Part shown: piece by piece, positions 55,895-60,000 of the stretch | Position numbering within the stretch: the first letter of the stretch is position 1 | How the letters are laid out: each line of letters starts with the position of its first letter | Assembly: GCF_000003815.2 (NCBI RefSeq) | Contig: NC_049982.1 | Span: forward strand, 11,482,386-11,542,385 | Source of the DNA: Branchiostoma floridae | Lineage: Eukaryota > Chordata > Leptocardii > Amphioxiformes > Branchiostomatidae | Reading direction: 5' to 3' | DNA: 60,000 nucleotides | Translations under genes and position numbers: made by a program | The notes under the pieces: generated by a model | The model's input: the letters and a program-made list of their open reading frames with translations, nothing else | Told to the model about the DNA's origin: nothing | Database searches by the model: none

Positions 55895-57158
55895 GTATAT
55901 AGATAGATAGGTACATATTCTGGCTCTGGTCCCCCATACAGCACTTGTGTAAAAGACAAAGTCGGCCTCTACACTTGTACTGATGTGGCACAATAGATCC
56001 TCAATGAATAAATGAAATCACTTTATTGTACATTCATACCTCGAAGGGCTGGGTACAGTTCGTCTATCGTATGACACAATACACAACACTTAGTACACAA
56101 CAATACAAAGGTTACATGGTAGACAACGATGTTGCACCAAGCTAACCGATTAGACGCTGGTATCGAAACTGTCGCAGTGTGGTGGCGCATAGAAGGCTCA
56201 TTTTGTACTTCTGTGTACATATAATCAATATAATAGTTGTCATAGACATTGATACAGGTCAAAAATAAAAAGAAACGCACCTACCATGATTAAGACGAAA
56301 ACTGGAATTTGAGTTTATGAAGATCCACAAATACCTTGACAGTTTACATTTTAGAAATCCTTGTTGAGTGCCGTTAACATACATAACATCACAAAACAAC
56401 ATACCGCTCAGTAAAATAACATATACATGTCCAGAATACTGTGAGTTTGTTGTAGATAGGCGTGCCCTTAAGTTGCGTTCTTAGAACGTTAACAGACAGC
56501 TGTCAGATAGAACTTTTGTCTGACGCTCCGCCAAGCATGGTAACAGTATCCATGTTTCCTGGCCACATGTTTGTCGGACAATGTATACATAACTTACACA
56601 AACAGTCGGCGCTGTAAAGGTAAATTTGGAAACACAAGTTTTCCGGTCCGATGTATCAATCAGAGATGGTTACTGAAATCGAAGAGGACGTCTCTACACT
56701 TCCGCTATTGTTTTAACCGCACACTTTTGTCCACTTGTTATTTGCATGCTAAACTCTTGCAAATGGCGGACACGACAGAGCTAATTTGATGACACGAGTT
56801 GCGGGGCGTAACGTGACGTTTTGACACGTCGGTGTAGCGTAAGACGAGACTTGTGAGGGCTTGGGCAAATAGGCGGCCGTCGCCAGCCGTCGCCTGGTTC
56901 TTAAATTTGACGCCGGCGTTTGCGTACACGGAATGTGCATGCTTGTAAGACAGTACCACTTAAGCACGCATCGTTTGTCTGACACCTGTTCACCTGTCTG
57001 CTTACTTAGTCAAAAGTTTCTTTACCTTCACTTACGAGCCCAAAATAGCATATATTTATCACTGCCTATTCTTAGCTTTACATTAAGTTATTGTTTGTTT
57101 TTACTCAGCAGCCATGTTTGAAACTTTCCGGCCTTTTCCCCATGGTATTCATTTATAC

Positions 57159-57200
57159 ATCATATGTATATGCATATTATATACATATACATATTATATC
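57159..57200. repeat. AT-rich palindromic tract
   Basis: Overlapping TATGTATATG and CATATACATA words produce a self-complementary AT-rich stretch. Confidence 0.7.
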
Positions 57201-59086
57201 TCCATCTAACAAATTGGGCACATAATATGAAAGTAAAATTTCTGTATTGATTGAATGAGTTCAGACTGAAGTGCATTACGGGTGTTTTACTTCTTAGCAA
57301 GAGCTGCAGAGATACAAGAAGGTTTGGGCTGTCTTTTAACATAAACAAATGATCACGCGCCAAGACTTGAGTGTCAATGTTTTTGAACCAGATGTTCCTT
57401 TTGAAACACAACAGCGACTTAGTTGAGTCATGAATACGAACATGACAATTTATGATATGATGCTCCCGCTTTTCTATTTAATCATCAGGAGAGACGCGCG
57501 TACGGGCAAGCTCTCGCGGGGACACGCGAGAGGTTGGTTGATGTGAACTTTCCAGAAGTTTTTCGTCTTCCCATTTTGAGTCTTATTTTCACAACCTTGG
57601 TTTTTGTACCGAATTCCATCTGGTTTACACAAGTGTACAAATACAACCCCCTTAATGTCCCAACGTATCAACAGCGTGCCACCCGGAGATGGAAGTTGTG
57701 TGTATCTGTTGTTCACGTGGCCGACCTTAGCCGGTCGAATTCGGTTTTCGGACGAGAAGAACCGACCTGTGTGTGCCAATTACTTCATCAGCTCTGTGGG
57801 TAATGGAAACTGCAAGAGGAGCAGGGAAAATAAACAGACTGGAGATTTTCTGTTTAAGTCGACCTCGAGAACCCGTAAGAGAAAGCGGCGTACAAATGTC
57901 GCCTGATCGACCCGGATGTTCTAAACTTGGTTCGGATCCGGGATCGCGCCGGATTTGGAGCTGTACACCTGTCGTTTGGCTATCCCATGGTTCGTTGCTC
58001 GATACACTGGTCAGGGGGGGAAGGGAGAAGAAAGATGGGTGCTGTCAGAATCTATAGAACTTTGGGATTTGGAGGAAAAGTCCGTTGTTCTTCGCGCCAT
58101 TGAGCGCGTGAGACTTAGTTCTGATTGATCCAGACCAGCTGCCTCGCGGGGGTTAAGCGTACAAAGAACAGCAAAAGTCACTGGAGTTTCTGTGAAATTA
58201 GGCCGAAGGGCGAATCCCTATAGCTGGCGTTACGGTATGCTGATGCCCTGAGTCCACTGGTCCCGCCGGGAACACGAGATCCCAGCACATCGAAATGAAA
58301 GAAAATACACGAGCCAAGCTTTCTCAGTGATTTACCCCCCCTTCCCAACGTGCCCGGGCGCGGGCACTTGGCATGTAGATAGCGCTATGATCGACCACCC
58401 CTCGTGGACCGACTTTTCCCATTGACCTCTGCCCTCCCGCCTGCTACGTGACTTCTTGTGACGCACTATCGATTACTAATTAATTTACTTCTTTTTGCGG
58501 TCTCATGTATAACTCTGAAAGTGGTGTTTATTTTGCCATTATTTTTGTAACAAGTGGAGCGTGGAAGGGGCATTGGTCTCAGCTCACGCGTGGTCGAGGA
58601 TCACTTGAGAGGAAATGTTGAGCCTTGCGCACCCAAACCTCTGCCAAAGAGTTGTTGCAATAAGGAAAACAAATCAAGACAATCCCACTCATACGTCTTG
58701 TGCAGGTCAATTTTAAGGCCCTTTACATTGTGCCGCTCGCTACATGCCACTTCCCCACATGTTGTACAAATCCCGCCGCGAACACATACCGCACGCTTGT
58801 CCCTAGTCTGAATCAGAGCAGCATGTTTTCTTAGCTCTGATGCTGTGATGTTCTACACATGCATTGTTAATCCGACGACTTCTCTTCAAAATTAGCCCAA
58901 CCTCAAAGCATATTTTCCCAGGGAGGCGGGCCGTGGGCAGCGAGCGCGGTCCAACCAGCACGGCCCTTGGAGTGGTTGGGACTTCTCGGATGACAGGCCC
59001 GGCGGCAGGCGCATGGCCTTGCCGAGCACAAGCGACATGATCGCCTCGGAAGTGACACGATTTCCTGCACACGTCAGGCCCCTGTT

Positions 59087-59473
59087 TATAAAGAGTGGTA
59101 GTACAGGAGGAGCCTGCCTGGTAGGGTTCGCGCAGTGCGACATGGTAGAATAGCTATGTCTGTCGTCTGACGTTGGTTGTCTGGACACCAGCCAGTTTCA
59201 GGTGCCACCTGCCTCATCCTACTCCTTTTGTCGGGCGAAAAATTTCGAGTCCTGTACCAGGAACCTCCAATCGGGCGAGTTGGACTAAAAAAGGGCAGCA
59301 GTCTGGGATCCAGTGAAGGGAGTACCCACTTCCGCGTGCCCACTCATCTGAACTGAACTGAACTGAGTTCGTGGACGACAAGAAGCGGACAAAAGACGCA
59401 GATTAAGCAGCCAAGAAGCCCTCATCTGTAGTTATCAAGCAAGGTGTTGGCGCAGATAATTCACCGACAACAG
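59087..59473 (+). promoter_or_regulatory. Second candidate promoter and untranslated exon
   Basis: TATAAAG occurs at 59087-59093. A good splice donor, CAACAG with GTACGA starting at 59474, lies about 390 bases downstream. The segment between contains the repeat TGAACTGAACTGAACTGAG near 59349. The order is compatible with a first exon of a plus-strand gene beyond the window, but each element alone is common by chance. Confidence 0.22.
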
Positions 59474-60000
59474 GTACGACTTGGATGATTACACAAGGCC
59501 AAGATAGTATCATGGGGTAACATAGGTGAATCGTTTTTGTTTGTGTTTGTAATTACCGATGAACATGTCTACAGGAAAACCCCCACCTTAATTCCAGTAC
59601 GTTAATGCTGGTTGGTGATTTAGATTATGATATTACCTGTCCACTATATTTCTCGCGAATTGGCGTGTAGGTGAAATACGCCCTTCTTCATACCTTTACA
59701 GTCACCCGGCCTATAGTATATGTGTCATTTAGGTGGAATGCCGACTTCCATGTTGTGTTCTTTGTCTTCCGGCACTTCCTCCTCACATTTCCTCGGCTGC
59801 CCTCTCAACCCGTGCCCGCTACATGCAGGGGCCATGAACGCCGTCCAAATAGGCCATTCCCCGTGCCAAGCGCTGCTGGGCACCCTTAAGAACAAGCGAG
59901 CCGGCCCCATTTGATCAATAAGTCCAACAGGCCCATAGTTCACATATAGCTAGCTGCTAGCTTTTCCTCCAACAGAGGCAGGGCCTTTACCTCAGAGAGC
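59474..60000. other. Right-edge sequence with no gene seen
   Basis: If the donor at 59474 is used this is intron. Short frames on both strands show no family resemblance. Confidence 0.5.

Larger units (their letters stand above)
53812..59086. other. CpG-richer non-coding region with no coding exon recognised
   Basis: Many short frames on both strands, none with a family signature. Notable items are the hairpin at 54209-54278, an inverted repeat at 55856-55894, an AT-rich palindromic cluster at 57159-57200, and GC-rich blocks near 56790-56930, 57860-57990 and 58920-59010. The composition suggests a promoter-proximal region of a gene beyond the window. Confidence 0.5.

Noticed and set aside
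1-60000. CRISPR array, operon or prokaryotic defence system
   Set aside because: The window is eukaryotic with split genes. No regularly spaced repeats with unique spacers and no compact gene cluster are present.

Overview
The window is eukaryotic, most likely from an invertebrate chordate such as amphioxus (Branchiostoma). The species is an inference. It rests on GT-AG split genes, intron-rich human-like proteins, a tRNA-derived SINE and many small TA-flanked foldback elements, and the recurring palindrome TACATGTA. The sequence directly supports two complete split genes and the last exon of a third.

Left end (1-1419): a plus-strand terminal exon (168-306) of an unrecognised protein, then its downstream flank, interrupted by a 100-base run of N. 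BCCIP lies on the minus strand (4554 to 1420) in seven coding exons that join to 313 residues. UROS (uroporphyrinogen-III synthase, heme pathway) lies on the plus strand (5398 to 47655) in eight coding exons that join to 262 residues. All splice phases agree in both genes. They are head to head with 843 bp between start codons, the same arrangement as human BCCIP/UROS, so a shared bidirectional promoter is likely.

Centre (12137-47508): a single 35.4-kb last intron of UROS separates the final coding exon from the other seven, although the whole protein is only 262 residues. I find no convincing nested gene in it. It holds small transposable elements, including a 179-bp foldback element with a 9-bp target duplication, a SINE, TA-flanked inverted-repeat elements and two related repeats with a hammerhead-like core. 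It also holds satellites, microsatellites, near-perfect palindromes and long unique stretches that could be regulatory.

Right end (47656-60000): the UROS 3' UTR with an ATTAAA signal, then about 12 kb without recognisable coding exons. From roughly 52.4 kb the sequence becomes visibly richer in GC and CpG. It contains candidate untranslated first exons with good splice donors (near 53809 and 59473) and a microRNA-precursor-like hairpin (54209-54278), as expected upstream of another plus-strand gene beyond the window.

BCCIP (BRCA2/p21-binding and ribosome-biogenesis protein) and UROS have no direct biochemical link. Both are broadly needed cellular functions, which fits a shared constitutive promoter.
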